The notes: generated from the letters alone by a model not told the origin. Counted from the stretch's first letter, positions 35,988 to 47,861 are shown. The stretch: 64,000 nt of DNA from Eucommia ulmoides (GCA_016647705.1 CM028335.1:11112905-11176904), one strand, 5' to 3'. Numbers and translations are program-made.

Positions 35988-36714
35988 GATACTCAATGGT
36001 CTATTGCCGTTCTTCAATGTTTGTATGCTACTTAGTATTGTTTTGTGTTGTTGCAGATTGTATTATGCCTTAGATATTGCTATTCTTGAATTCAGATTTT
36101 GTTTAATTGTCTGGTTCGAGTTTTGATCCTTAGTTGCTACTAGATTTGAGTTATGAATCAGTGCCTCACTTGTTGTGCATTACTTTCTACTCTTGATTCA
36201 TTTCTTTTGTGACAAATGACGCATCATTGCTATGAGGGGTATGTGTACTTTTTTCTTCTTATTATATTTGATAATCAGTACAACCCTCTGTTTCCCTGTA
36301 GTTTTTCAGTTGCTAATAATTTTATTTAGTTAATTAGTTTGTTTTTACTTAGTACCATAAATTTTGTGTAGTACCCTATGTTTTCGTAGTATATGGCCTG
36401 GAAGAAGAATGTGGGGGGTGGAATGAGTAGTCTAGAAATGACCATGAATCCCTCTAAACATGCTGATACACTTATCACTTTGCTTTGGGGCAGGCAACTT
36501 GCTTTTCATGAACTAATTTGATCACTTGGATATAAAGTATTTGAACTAATTTGCAACATTATTTTTGAACAAAATTCAACTATTTACTGATTTTGTGAAA
36601 TATGAGCATGATTCATAGGCAATTAGAGCATGTGACGATTATCTCATTAGTCGAGATGGGAAGGAGTTGATAACTTAATGGGAAATAAAGATTAGTTGTG
36701 AACAACCGATTCGC
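35988..36714. other. No supported gene
   Basis: T-rich, intron-like sequence with a few acceptor-like borders (e.g. TTGTTGCAG at 36049). No recognisable coding content. Confidence 0.4.
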
Positions 36715-36855
36715 TCCCAAAATGTTAAACTCAAAGCAGTTTGTGAGTAAAGTATATTTAAATTGGATATTTGCTTTTCAACTTGTTACCGTTGACATTT
36801 TTTTTAATGGAGGAGGCGTTGATGATTAGAAAGATTTGCCTACGTTGTCTGATTG
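36715..36855 (+). repeat. Direct repeat, left copy (partner at 39601-39752)
   Basis: Shares with the right copy GTAATGTTAAACTC/AAATGTTAAACTC, TTTGTGAGTAAAGTATATTT, AAATTGGATATTT, ACTTGTTACCG and AAAGATTTGCCTAC, in the same order. The solo LTR lies between the two copies. Confidence 0.8.
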
Positions 36856-37087
36856 TCTTACTAATAGACTAAACTGTGTAACTTTCCTTAGGCCTGTAAG
36901 ACCCCGACTCAGATCGTACGTCATTTTAGTTACATTTCGAGTAATTGAGAGAATTCGGGTGAAATTAGGTAAATTTAAAATTCAAATTAAAAGTTTAAAG
37001 GCCCAATTGTAAATTTTTGAAAAATTTTAAAAGCTAAAAAGACTAAGGAGAGAAAGTTAGAAATTAAGGGGGAAGAATGAGTAAATT

Positions 37088-37095
37088 AACTAAAG

Positions 37096-37148
<53 letters not shown>
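37088..37148. repeat. (AT)n microsatellite in the solo LTR
   Basis: About 30 AT units upstream of the TATA-like site of the LTR. Confidence 0.95.
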
Positions 37149-37151
<3 letters not shown>

Positions 37152-38729
37152 TGTGTGTGTGCGCCTTGCGATTAGACGGAAGGAAATGAGAGAGGAGGGC
37201 AATGTGGCATTGTGTACTCCATAAATTCATCTATATATATAGGCAGGTATGGGTAATCGCGGATCACAAATGTTCTAGAGAAAAACCGAAAAAGAGAGAG
37301 AGAGGATCGAAGGAGGACGGGGTGTCGGATTTCGTGATTGTCGGTGGTGGTAAGTTCTCCGGCAGGGATTGTTAGTGTGTATTCTGTTTCATTTTATCAT
37401 TTTGGGTGTGTGTTGATTTTCGTCGTTAGTTCTAGGGGCTGTCGGTGTTCCGTGATCGGCGTTTCTCCGGCGAGTAGTGCGTGTGTCCCGTTGATGCATG
37501 TGTGTGTTGCCATTGCTACTGTTGTGTTTGTTCTACTTTGAAGCGATCGTGTAGGAGTGCTCAATCCGGTCCTTGCAAGTGTGGGTCTTCGGTTGTTCAC
37601 TCGACGGTCGTGGGGGTGAAATCGTCAACTGAGTTATAGTTGTCGTTCGTCATCGTCGATCTGGTGAGTATTTGTGTATAAATTCTTTGATCATCTTGGT
37701 GGGTGCATGCTTGTGTGTTGCGGGTTTGGATCGGTAAAAAAAATCTCAGGCGGTGTGTGGGTGTTGTCAACAGTGTATGTGTGTTGCAGAGGGTATATGT
37801 GTGTGTGTGTATGATCGATGGTCTCGTGGGTAGGCGTGTTCGGTTGTGGGGTGTCCGATGGTGGTTGTTGACTTGTGGTGTGGGTGGTACAAGGCCGATG
37901 GTGAAAATCGGCATGGCATGAGAGGCCACCGGTAGTCAGCAATAGTAGAGAGAGAGAGGAGGGCCGGCCGTCGAGTTTGGAGTAGAACTGAGAACCGAAA
38001 AAAAAAATGGGAAAAAAGAAAATATTCACAAATAACCCCAATGAAATTCAAGCCCATCTTGCGGCAACGATTCAGAATGGATAATATTTTCATTAAACAT
38101 TATTATTAATTAAATAAAAATTCTAGCATAATTTTTTTTTGTAATTGTAATAATATCTCCATAACCGTCAATTTTAAATAAATCGTGTACAATAATGTGT
38201 AACGGAACGAAATTAATCGAATATAAATTTTCATAAACAAAATGTAGGAAATTTGGGAAATGTAGGGCTTGCATTACACGATTTGGTTATTTTTCTCTAT
38301 AATATTAATTTAGACCCTGTCACAAATTAGTTCGCAATTACCGGAGGATCGATAGAGTAGAGTCAGTAAAGCTTTTGAGAGCAGATTATTAGGTGAGTGT
38401 ACTGTCTTCTTGCCAAACTATTTTTTTATGTATATATATGATGATATATGTGTTTACTTACATTGTATGGTTTTATAAATTATATGGATCAAGCTGGTTT
38501 TTGGAGTGAGTGGGTAAAATGAATTTTCGGGGAATTGGGTTGGTTTCTAAAAAGAAGAATTAAAAATATAATTTTCGCTGGATTTTGGTGATTTTAAAAG
38601 AGAGTGGGAAAAAATTTGGTTTGCTAAAAACAAAGGTGAAAAAATGGTTTTTACTGAATATGGTGGTATAAAGGTGGGAAAATGGTTTTTATTGAAATTG
38701 GTGGATTTTTTGACGATGTGGTATGAAAT

Positions 38730-38925
38730 GTATTTCTTCCCGTAAGGGATGTGGATTTTCAACTATACTGATGATTTTGACAATGCCATAATTTTCTCCC
38801 CGAAAGGGGTGTGGATTATATTTCTCCCCATAAGGGGTGTGGATTCTTCCAATGAAATGTGAATAGTTCTTCCCATAAGGGGTGTGGATTATATTTCTGC
38901 CCAAAAGAGGTATGGATATTTCATA
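38730..38925 (+). repeat. Tandem repeat around TAAGGGGTGTGGAT
   Basis: Five imperfect copies of TTCTCCCCATAAGGGGTGTGG plus an AT-rich spacer, period about 25-60 bp, near the centre of the solo LTR. Each core CCCC-N3/4-GGGG is a small inverted repeat. Confidence 0.82.
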
Positions 38926-39600
38926 GGAAGACATTCCTACAGATGTTATGGTACCATTACAACTCCCGATCGTGAGGTTAAAACGATCACTATGACTAGC
39001 TAGTGAGTGGTGTGGTGTTTTGAGAGGTGGTGTTTTACTTATATTTGGTGATTTGTTATATATGGTGATTAATTTTATTTTATACTGGATGAGTTTGAAT
39101 AAAACTTATATATATAGCTTTATTTTCACTACTTATATTATTGTGAGATACTTATATTATGGTGATTTTATTAGCCATGTGAGGTTTGTTTATATGCGTT
39201 ATGCTTGATCCATTTAAAATGTTGTATTGTTTAGAATGCATTAGTATTCTAAAATATTTTTACTAAGAAGGCAGTACACTCGCAGGTGTTGTAGATAGGC
39301 GTTCGTCCCCTACTGGCAATAAGTCGGATCCGGAAGTGTGTTAGGGAAGGAGTTTCTTGGAGGTATTACTTGAGACGAATCAAGTGAAGGGCTTTGGGTT
39401 TCGTATCTTGGACGTTATTGAAAATTTTGTAGGGACGAGAGTGTCCCTAGGTAGAGAATATATATATTTGGTTGGTTTTCATGTTTATATATTGATGCGT
39501 GTATATTGTTGTCTATAGTGATTGTCATTCAAGTGAGGTCGTGTCGACGTCACATCGGCCCTACAGTGACGGGTGTCCGGGAAAGGGTGGGACAAGGCCT

Positions 39601-39752
39601 ATTCCTCGTAATGTTAAACTCGGATCAATTTGTGAGTAAAAGTATATTTAAATTGGATATTTTGTTTTTTTTTTTTTACTTGTTACCGCTGATTTTTTTT
39701 TTTATTGGAGAAGTCTGTGATAATTATAAAGATTTGCCTACTTTGTCCTTTT
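39601..39752 (+). repeat. Direct repeat, right copy (partner at 36715-36855)
   Basis: Begins directly after the second AGGCC target duplication and repeats the segment found upstream of the solo LTR, with expanded T-runs. Confidence 0.8.
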
Positions 39753-40599
39753 TAACTTAACATATCACACTATTTGAGAAACTAACCTTTATTGGGTGTT
39801 GCAAAACATGCTTGCAACCTAAGGCTAAACACAATCTTCTTTGTTATTTCTGCTTAGTCAGGGAAAAAATGATTAGCATTACAGAGATGATGCTTGGCAT
39901 TCTGAAACCTATCTAAACATATTTCAAAAGGCATGGCAGATAGGTAAGGTAAGGGCGCTATATAGATCAATGTTCATCACAGAGCCATGTGCAAAGGGTT
40001 TTACCTTCTTGTGGAATACGAATTTGGTCAGCCCTCTATAACTAGTTCTGTTCAGTTTTTTTTTTTTTTTTTTTTTAATTAATTTCTATTCTAGTTGCTA
40101 AGACAAAAACAAAAAAGGATAGAACAGAGAAATAGAAAAATGGAATAATTTTTTTAAAAAAACTGTAAATCCTATCGCTTTCGTGGATTTATTCTTTTAT
40201 TTTGATTGCTTGGGAGAGCAAATTATGTGGATTATTTAAGTAAGATGTGGGTCATTGATTTATCTGATTTGTTTGTGATGCAGATTGGTTGTACGTTGAT
40301 CAAATTATGAAGAAATTATTTGTGTAAGGGAAGATATTTGATACAACTGCTTAGGTTTTTTTGGGGGGTTGGGGGTTGGGCAATAATGAGATTGTTTTAA
40401 TTATACTTATCCAAATTTTCTTTTATGCATTGTTTGGGCAAAATATTTATGTAGTTTGATATTATTTACGTTATATGAGATTCATTTGAGACATGTTTAT
40501 TTGTTTTGAGAGTTTTATTTACATATGTTTGGAATGTATGTCATGGATTTTTGTTTCTCTTTGAATTTTAGGTGTGAAATGAGTATTGTTCTAAATATT
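39753..40599. other. No supported gene
   Basis: Intron-like T-rich sequence with a T-run at 40058-40076. Nothing recognised. Confidence 0.45.
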
Positions 40600-41021
40600 T
40601 GTCCAAAATTTCAATGGTGACGAATATATGATTTTAAGTGAGAAATTTAGTTGGTTGTTAAATATAAATTATTAGTGAGGAAATTATTCAAAAAACAATT
40701 GTTGCAAATTATTACTTTTAATGAGAAATTTAATTGGTCGCTAACTATTAGTGGCGAAATTATTAAAATAAATTTCGTTGCAAAAGGTGATTTTAAGTGA
40801 CCAAGTAGTTCATCTAGTGAGGAAATTAGCAACGAAATAATTCATCGCTAAATACATAGTTTTTAGCGAGGATTCAAAATTCGTCACTAAAGACTTTTGT
40901 CGACGAGGCTTCTGTAACGACTGTGGCGACGCACTCATTTCCTTGCTAAAAAGTTTTAGTGATGAATCCACTACTTTTAGCAACAAATTGTTTTCTCGGT
41001 AATTTTTTTTTTCTTGTAGTG
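40600..41021 (+). mobile_element. CACTA-type transposon terminus (right end), inserted in MULE-2
   Basis: Ends TTTTTTTTTTCTTGTAGTG at 41021, the CACTA terminus in reverse complement. About 400 bp of subterminal sequence holds many degenerate copies of TTAGCGACGAA / TTCGTCGCTAA (e.g. 40739, 40820, 40847, 40877, 40973). The next bases are coding sequence of the MULE-2 Ulp1 gene. No left terminus was found. Confidence 0.82.
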
Positions 41022-41752
41022 CTTCAAGAACGCGTTCAAAATTGCTAGGAAATACATCAAGTTTAAGCCCTGTGATGTACGCTTAATCTTTGGGATTAGG
41101 TCTGGGATTGAAGTGATCAATATCAATTATGAGACACGAGTGTCGTTGAACTTCGTCATCAGAAATAGATTGGAAGGAATACCCAAATTTTTTGTTCGCA
41201 TGATAATGGATCTTGCAAAAGAGAAAGTGACGGGTACCATATCACTTGGGATTAGTGATGTTGTTCGCCTTCTATGTATGCATCTGTTTGCAACGTGTTT
41301 TTATGTGAACATAGGACAAATCATTCCATATGGTTTAGTGAAATACATAGAAGACATTGACAACATGACAACATATACTTGGCCTGAGTCAATACATGAA
41401 AATCTAATGACATCTATTCGTTTAGATTACAATAATCCAACAACGGCTAAATGATGTATCGTTGCCCGACCAATAAGTATATGTTCTAAATATACTTAAA
41501 TTGTTGAGTTGTACTACAAATATTATTGTATTCTAACATAAATGCAATTTTTTGAAGGAAAAAAATGCAGTATTGGTTGTGCGAGCATATGACAATCAAA
41601 AACCCCATTTAGGGAAGGTTAAGGACAATTCTACGGTTCACAAAGTGGAATCTAAGGAGCTTAAACAAGAAGCTGAAGAAATTTTGATTGCTCTTTGTGA
41701 AAACAAATCAGGTACCAATTCTTTGTTTTCTTATATTTCATACAATTACTAG

Positions 41753-42480
41753 AAAATGTAACTACAATTTCCAAAACATGCACACGATTAATAGATTGTA
41801 TCTACACATAAATTTAACCAATGTTTACTAAAAAATATGTAACTTATTACAGACAAGTAACTAAAATTTTCAAAAAAACATATTAGTATATTTAGTTAAA
41901 AAAATTGTATGTAAAAAAACTGTAGACATGTAACTAAAAAGTTTGAAAAACATGAATACGATTTCTAAACTGTATCTGCACATAAATGCAACCAATATTT
42001 ACTAAAAAAATATGTAACTAATTATAGACAAGTAACTAAATTTTTTTTAAAAAAAATGTCAGTCACTATTTAGATTGGGTCTGGTCATTCGATTTGGTGA
42101 TAATAAACGTAATGAATAGAAAAGAATCGTGGCTTGGATCATGTCTTTACGGCCAATCTATGGGAAAAGAGAAGGTTTCATTGGAACAATTATTTATTTC
42201 AGGGTTCTCCGTCTCTTTTTTTTTTTTTTTTTTCCAAAAAAAAAAGGGAGGAGAGTGTATATTTAGTTGAAAAAAATTGTATGTGAAAATACTACAGACA
42301 TGTAATTAAAAAGTTTGAAAACATGCATACGATTACTAGAATGTACCTACACAAAAATGTAACCAATGTTTACTAAACAATATGTAACTTATTAGAGACA
42401 AGTAACTAAAATTTTCAAAAAAAATATATGCATATTTAGTTGAAAAATTGTATGTAAAAAAACTGCAAACATGTAAGAAT
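41753..42480 (+). repeat. Tandem repeat of about 185 bp in a Ulp1 gene intron
   Basis: Three copies starting near 41753, 41930 and 42290. Each contains AAACATGxAxACGATT, TGTAxCTxCACAxAAATG, ACCAATGTTTACTAAA and GACAAGTAACTAAA. An unrelated insert (42055-42260) interrupts the array. Confidence 0.8.
42055..42260 (+). other. GC-richer insert of possible plastid origin
   Basis: About 190 bp, TTAGATTGGGTCTGGTCATT to CAGGGTTCTCCGTCTC, followed by a T-run and an A-run. The texture differs sharply from the flanking repeat and resembles plastid intergenic DNA as I remember it, but I cannot name the locus. Confidence 0.3.
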
Positions 42481-44699
42481 CAGGAGCTGAAAATCCAATA
42501 TGCTTAATCTTCTGAGAGAATTGAAGAATTGAATGGAGTGATTGAGGTTTTTACTGAAAAACAAGAGAAGTTGGAGAAAGAGATTACAGAGTTAAGTGTC
42601 CAGCTTGTGACACAACAATATCGTATTAAGACACGGTTGAGAGAGCACATCCAACACCTCGATTATTACTACATGCAATTGGTGGCGAGAAAGGATGGAG
42701 AAATTGAGAGCTTAAAAAATCAACTTATTGGACTTGGTGGTGAAGAACCAAGTGCAAAAATAAAAGAGTCCTTTCACCATGAAAAATCGTACATCTCAAG
42801 AGCACATTTAGGTGCAACTTGTGATTTGAAACAAACTCCTACAGTGGTGTCGGATGAACAAATTAGGTCATCCGAAAATGATGCTACGATATAAATGGAA
42901 GAGACAGTTAGACTGTCTTGTGATTCAAGGGAGGATGGAAAAATGATCTTTATTCAGCAAGAAAGTGATGCGGCCGAGCCTTTAGAACCTAAATAGAAGG
43001 TGAAGTCTAAAGGAAAAAAAAAAACTACTAATCCAAACTCGTTCGTAAAACTTGTGAAATCAAGATCCCAAAAATAAAAACCGAAGGAAAAAGAATACAT
43101 ATATAATAATCCTATGAAAAAGATAAAGATGAAAAATGATAATACGAGAGTGGATGAACCTATTGAAGTCAACAATTATCTAGTCCCTGATGAAGATCCC
43201 TAAAAAATGTCATCGAATATGAGGAGTTTAGTTGCACCATTCTTCCATGACGAGGACTTGCAACCGATGGAGAAGATTTATGATCTTGAAAAAGAAGGGT
43301 ACTAATTTATATATAACATATGTTTTTTTTTACCAACTCATTCTTCATATTATACTACATATACTAATTACACCAAAATGTAAAAATCTTGTATTTGTTT
43401 CATGTTTGGTGGTGAAGAAATAAAATCCCAGGTGTCATTACGTGATTTGTTTGGCATGCTTGTCGAAACAGAGGTTTCAAATTTTGTAAGTTACTAAAAT
43501 GTCACTAAATTCAAAATTTATTAGAAGATTCATATTTAAGTTACAAAAAATATTTACTATTTTTGTAGATTATAAATGCATATGCTGAAGTTCTAATGAA
43601 GAGGCAAGAATAAAAGGTTACAGAGCTTAGTCTAACGCATCAGACTTTGTTGAGCAAATCGTTTTTCACAATAAGCTCGGCAAGGGTTAAAAAACCAAAA
43701 AAACACATCAATCTTTGTATATTATTATAATTTTGTTATCTTTTAGTAAAAAAAATCTAACATCTGATCAAAAAATGCAGAAAATAATGAATGATAAATC
43801 AACGAAATATCTTGAAGATCATTTCTATCTGCAGCTTATGAAAGCATTGAACGAAAACAATCGATACATTCATTTTTCAATGAATTCTCTGGGGCGATGT
43901 ACAATAGAGAACCATTGGACATTGTTCGTTTTGGATACTCATGCAAACACATGGAGATTTTACAACTCGTTGAAACCTACAGGTAGAAGATAAGATACTG
44001 ATTACTATTTCAGAGATGCAAGGAAATTGGTATATTAAAACATAGAACTAGTACATATTTGTTTAATATATATATATATATATATATTTTTACATAGTTT
44101 CATTTATCTTTGTTTTTTCAAAAATTGTTTGTCGAAGAATTTATTAAGAAACATTGAAAACAGCATACATCAAAATCGAAGTTTGATTCTAGGATGATCT
44201 GGGTCAAAGAAACTACCCAACAGGAACCTAGAAGGTAAAAATGATTTTTTCTCTCTTTATGCTAGACTTCTTAGTGTGATAATACTAATTTTTTATCTAA
44301 AAAATACAACAAAGATTGTGGATTATTTGTAATGTACTCCATGAAGCAAATATCACTGAGAGAGGAAATTGATTCAGACTTCATGAGGGATGAGATAAAC
44401 AAAAGAGAGAGCATATTATTGAAACTCTGTTGCATGATCCAGCAAAATCTTGGACAATGAATGATTACTTAGCAAGGAAATTTTCAGCAAAACTGAATGA
44501 AGAACCCGGCGTAGACTAATTACTTCAAACAATTTTATTTTGAAGCTTTGAACAATTTCGTTTCATGTCCATAATGTTTTTTGATGGTTTCTTTTCATGT
44601 AATTTTTGCTATGAATTACTTTTTGGAACTATCATATTCTAGATGTATGTCTAACAATTCTTGTAGTAATATATTTGATCATTCCTTATTTCTAGATGA

Positions 44700-45900
44700 T
44701 TATAACTAAAATAACACTAATCTAGTTACATATCACTATAAACAATACACAGTTCTTGGTAGTAATTAAATAACAAAATAATTTAAGTAAAAAATAATTT
44801 AAATAAAAAATAGTTACAAGTAACTAGAATCTCTAACTATCATTACTTCTAGTTATATATAATCAAATTAACAGTAATAATTATATGCACTTTTTTTTTG
44901 TTTTTTTAAAAATAATAACTCATATATAATTAAATAGAAATATATTTATATAATTTAAAAATTAAAAAAATTATCAAAAACAAATCATGTTTCCCTAGTT
45001 ACAAGTAACAAAAAATATCTAACTATGATTACCTATATATTTGTATAATTAAAAATAAAATTAATTTTTAAATAAAATATAATAATTACTTATATTTTTT
45101 TTTCCTTTTTTTTTAAAACTTAATTGTAATAATAAAAAATATAATTTAAATATTTTAATACAAAACACTGTGTCAAGTTACATGTACCTAGAATCTTGAA
45201 ACTAGAATTAAATCTAGTTACATGTAATCATACTAAAAAACTAATACCTAATGCGAAGGATGTGATAGATGTGATATGCACTGACAAGCCTGAAAAAAAA
45301 AAAAAAAAATCACTTTTCGTTTACTTATGCGAGAAATCACGTTTTAGTAGTTACAAGTAACAAGATAACAAGAATCTCTAACTAGCATTATTTGTAATTT
45401 AAATTGAAAAATGATTTCAATAGAAATTAATTAAAATTTAATTACCACTCCTACATTTTTCAATTTTTTAACGATAATATACTCATATGTAAAATATACA
45501 AAAAAGAAATTAAATAACAAAATACAAAACACTGTGTCTAGTTACATGTACCTAGAATCTATAATTGCATGCATTCTAGTTACATGCAATCATGACAAAA
45601 ATTAATCAGAAAATATTTAAATAAAAAGTAATTAAAAATTTAATAATTACTCCTATATTTTTCAAAAAAACATTTACGATAATATACTCATATGTAAAAT
45701 AAATAAATAAATAATAAAATACAAAACACTATGTCTAGTTACATGTATCTAGAATCTGTAACTACATGCATTAATCTTGTTACATGTAATCATGTTAAAC
45801 GTATTTATTAGTACAACAGGACGTGATAGATGTTATATGCACAGAGAAGTCTGCAAAAAAAAAAAAAAAAAAAATCATTTTCGTTTATCTATGCCAGAAA
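44700..45900. repeat. Tandem repeat with TAGTTACATGTA cores
   Basis: Copies of ACAAAACACTGTGTC, TAGTTACATGTACCTAGAATC and TTACATGCAATCATG at 45155-45235, 45525-45600 and 45715-45795, with a spacer AATATACTCATATGTAAAAT between the last two (period about 190 bp). A second shared block, GTGATAGATGT, AAGxCTG, long A-run, TCGTTTA, occurs at 45250-45340 and 45805-45890. The core is related to the GTTACATGTAAC palindrome of MULE-1. Confidence 0.75.
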
Positions 45901-46010
45901 ATTCGTATGCTAAACATGTAATTGTTCTTTCTAAATTTGAATTATAAATACCAAACCACCGTTGTTCGTATGCATATCTTTTGCACAAAAAACTTCCAAA
46001 GTAAAAAACA

Positions 46011-46325
46011 ATGGAAAGCAAGTTTGAGGCTTACATGAAGACATATTTATGGGAGTGCAACCATTTCAAGAAGACAATAGAAGAACTTGTGTGGAAACTG
46101 GGCTCAGCCCAGACAAAATATCGTTGGATGAGGAAAGAGTGAGATCAAGCGATAGAAGAGATGTTGTGGAAACTGAGCGCAACCCAGACAAAGTGTCGAT
46201 AGATGAAGGATAAGCGAGATGATACACGACGAAAAGCACTCTGGGCCGAGATAGAGATCAAACTGCTCAAAGATGATGTCGAGTTTTACAAGAGTCTTCT
46301 CGCAAGACAAACCGCAAAAGAGTAG
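46011..46325 (+). pseudogene. Small coiled-coil ORF of MULE-2 with internal duplication
   Basis: 105 codons starting MESKFEAYMKTYLWECNHFK and ending KSLLARQTAKE before TAG. Two in-frame stops (TGA after RWMRKE, TAG after TKCR) interrupt it. It contains two copies of a roughly 25-residue unit: IEELVWKLGSAQTKYRWMRK and IEEMLWKLSATQTKCR. Predicted helical and charged. Upstream AATTATAAATACC at 45940 and a leader fit a promoter. No homolog recognised; none seen in MULE-1. It lies between the protease and transposase genes. Confidence 0.55.
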
Positions 46326-46415
46326 TACGATCTGTGTTTTTATGTTTTTAAGTTTTTATATTTATTTTGTTCTATGAAAAAATTACTTTCGTTTATATAT
46401 GTATGGATGTTTTTG

Positions 46416-46418
<3 letters not shown>

Positions 46419-46488
<70 letters not shown>
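46419..46488. repeat. (TA)n microsatellite
   Basis: About 35 uninterrupted TA units. Confidence 0.97.
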
Positions 46489-46491
<3 letters not shown>

Positions 46492-46740
46492 AATTTTGTA
46501 ATGTAACCACATATGCCTAAAAACCCTAAAAACTTCATATCTAATCACATACATGCAACTAGTTTTCCACACATACATCATTTAATTACATGTAAAAAAA
46601 TGTTGCATGTGAAAAAATGCACAAAAAAATCACACATTTTAGTGATATGTAGCTAAAATTTATTTGAATCAATTTTGAAAAAATCAACTAACACTTGGCT
46701 AAAAAATTAGAAAACTAAAAAAAAATTGTTCAACAAAGCA

Positions 46741-47809
46741 CAAGTTTGGACGATTTCCTATTGTATCTACCTATTCGACCACATTTACGCTCTTTCACCT
46801 CACCCTTTGAAGGTATTCTTTGCTTTTGCGGGCGTCCAGGTTGCCTTCTTGATAAAGGTGACAATATGATTGGTTTTGCCTATTCGAGAATAGGTCTTTC
46901 CATTTTTGGCACTAGATATATGCTTTTCGAGTAACTCTCAAGATAGAAACTATAGTGAAAGTAGTCTTCTACAAAACCATATACCAACGACCCTATTTTC
47001 ATAATTGCTGCACAAACATGCGAACACGGTAAACAATTCAATTGCTACATTTGACATGAACATATTCTTCTATTTAGGTCAACATAAACAAAAGGGTGGA
47101 AGTGCACTTCATAGACTCCTTCTGCACCCTCGCTGACCAACCATTTTCGACACGCACTTATTTGCCATGACAACTACGCATCCCAATGAAACATATAACT
47201 CCACTTAAATGTAATGATTCATTCCTCCGTTGAGACATTTGTTCCATTAATGGAATCCTTATCTTGTCAACCATCATAATAATAAGAAAATGCCTATAAT
47301 TCCTAATCCAAGCGTTAAAAGACTTAGCCAAATTCGAAGACATCTCGCCATACCTTGTGCCTCGAAAAAATGCTTGACTATATCTTTCTTTTGACAACTC
47401 TTCCACAAACTTCTCCACCCATGCTCCCCCTTGAACAATCAGGTCGTGATATGCAACATGGTATATTTTCGGAGTTGCTGCATAAGCACGCTTAGACAAT
47501 TTCGCAACAAAAAATTCCTTCGTTCTGGTGGTATGTCCACTCAATGCAGCTTTCAAGTTTATTTTGAGATGGTGTAAACAAACGCATGATAACAATGTGG
47601 AAAAATATTCTTAATTCCTTGAATAATATTATTGTGCCAATCAGAAATGAATGTTATGACGTATTCCAAAGGTAATATAAGAAATAATTGTGTCGAAAAC
47701 TAGAACCAATTATCATCATTTTCGGCAATAACAATTGCAAATGAAAGTAGAAACATACCTAAAAATGAAAACAAATAATAGTAAAATCAATAAAAAAAAA
47801 TTATGAATG

Positions 47810-47861
<52 letters not shown>

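Larger units (their letters stand above)
36895..39594 (+). mobile_element. Solo LTR, Ty3/gypsy-type, 2700 bp
   Basis: Starts TGTAAGACCCCGACTC and ends GGGAAAGGGTGGGACA (TG...CA). Flanked by a perfect 5-bp direct repeat AGGCC (36890-36894 and 39595-39599). No gag/pol and no second LTR. The CCCCG start and GGGTGGGACA end resemble Tekay/Del-type chromovirus LTRs, which is inference from texture. Internal landmarks: (AT)n at 37088-37148, a TATA-like CTATATATATAGG at 37229 followed by a C/G-richer transcribed-looking part, and a tandem repeat at 38730-38925. Formed by unequal recombination between the LTRs of one element. Confidence 0.92.
41023..44459 (+). pseudogene. MULE-2 Ulp1-like cysteine protease (C48), 5'-truncated
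   Basis: The open reading continues straight from the CACTA end: FKNAFKIARKYIKFKPCDVR, LIFGIRSGIEV, then GISDVVRLLCMHLFATCFYV and TTYTWPESIHENLMTSIRLD (to 41454), matching the N-terminal domain of the MULE-1 copy. Further exons: 41563-41711, and coiled coil 42480-42893 (KQEKLEKEITELSVQL). The Ulp1 domain at 43780-44459 has the catalytic His in ENHWTLFVLD (43913), WRFYNSL with Asn at the usual Asp position, and an intact DCGLFVMYSMKQISLREEI with the nucleophile Cys at 44317. It ends TGA at 44459. Stops between exons and the lost 5' part suggest it is not functional, but the protease core is better preserved than in MULE-1. Confidence 0.78.

Noticed and set aside
37338..38093. Several open frames in the GC-richer part near 37.3-38.1 kb
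   Set aside because: All are inside the solo LTR and overlap each other on both strands; no protein family match.
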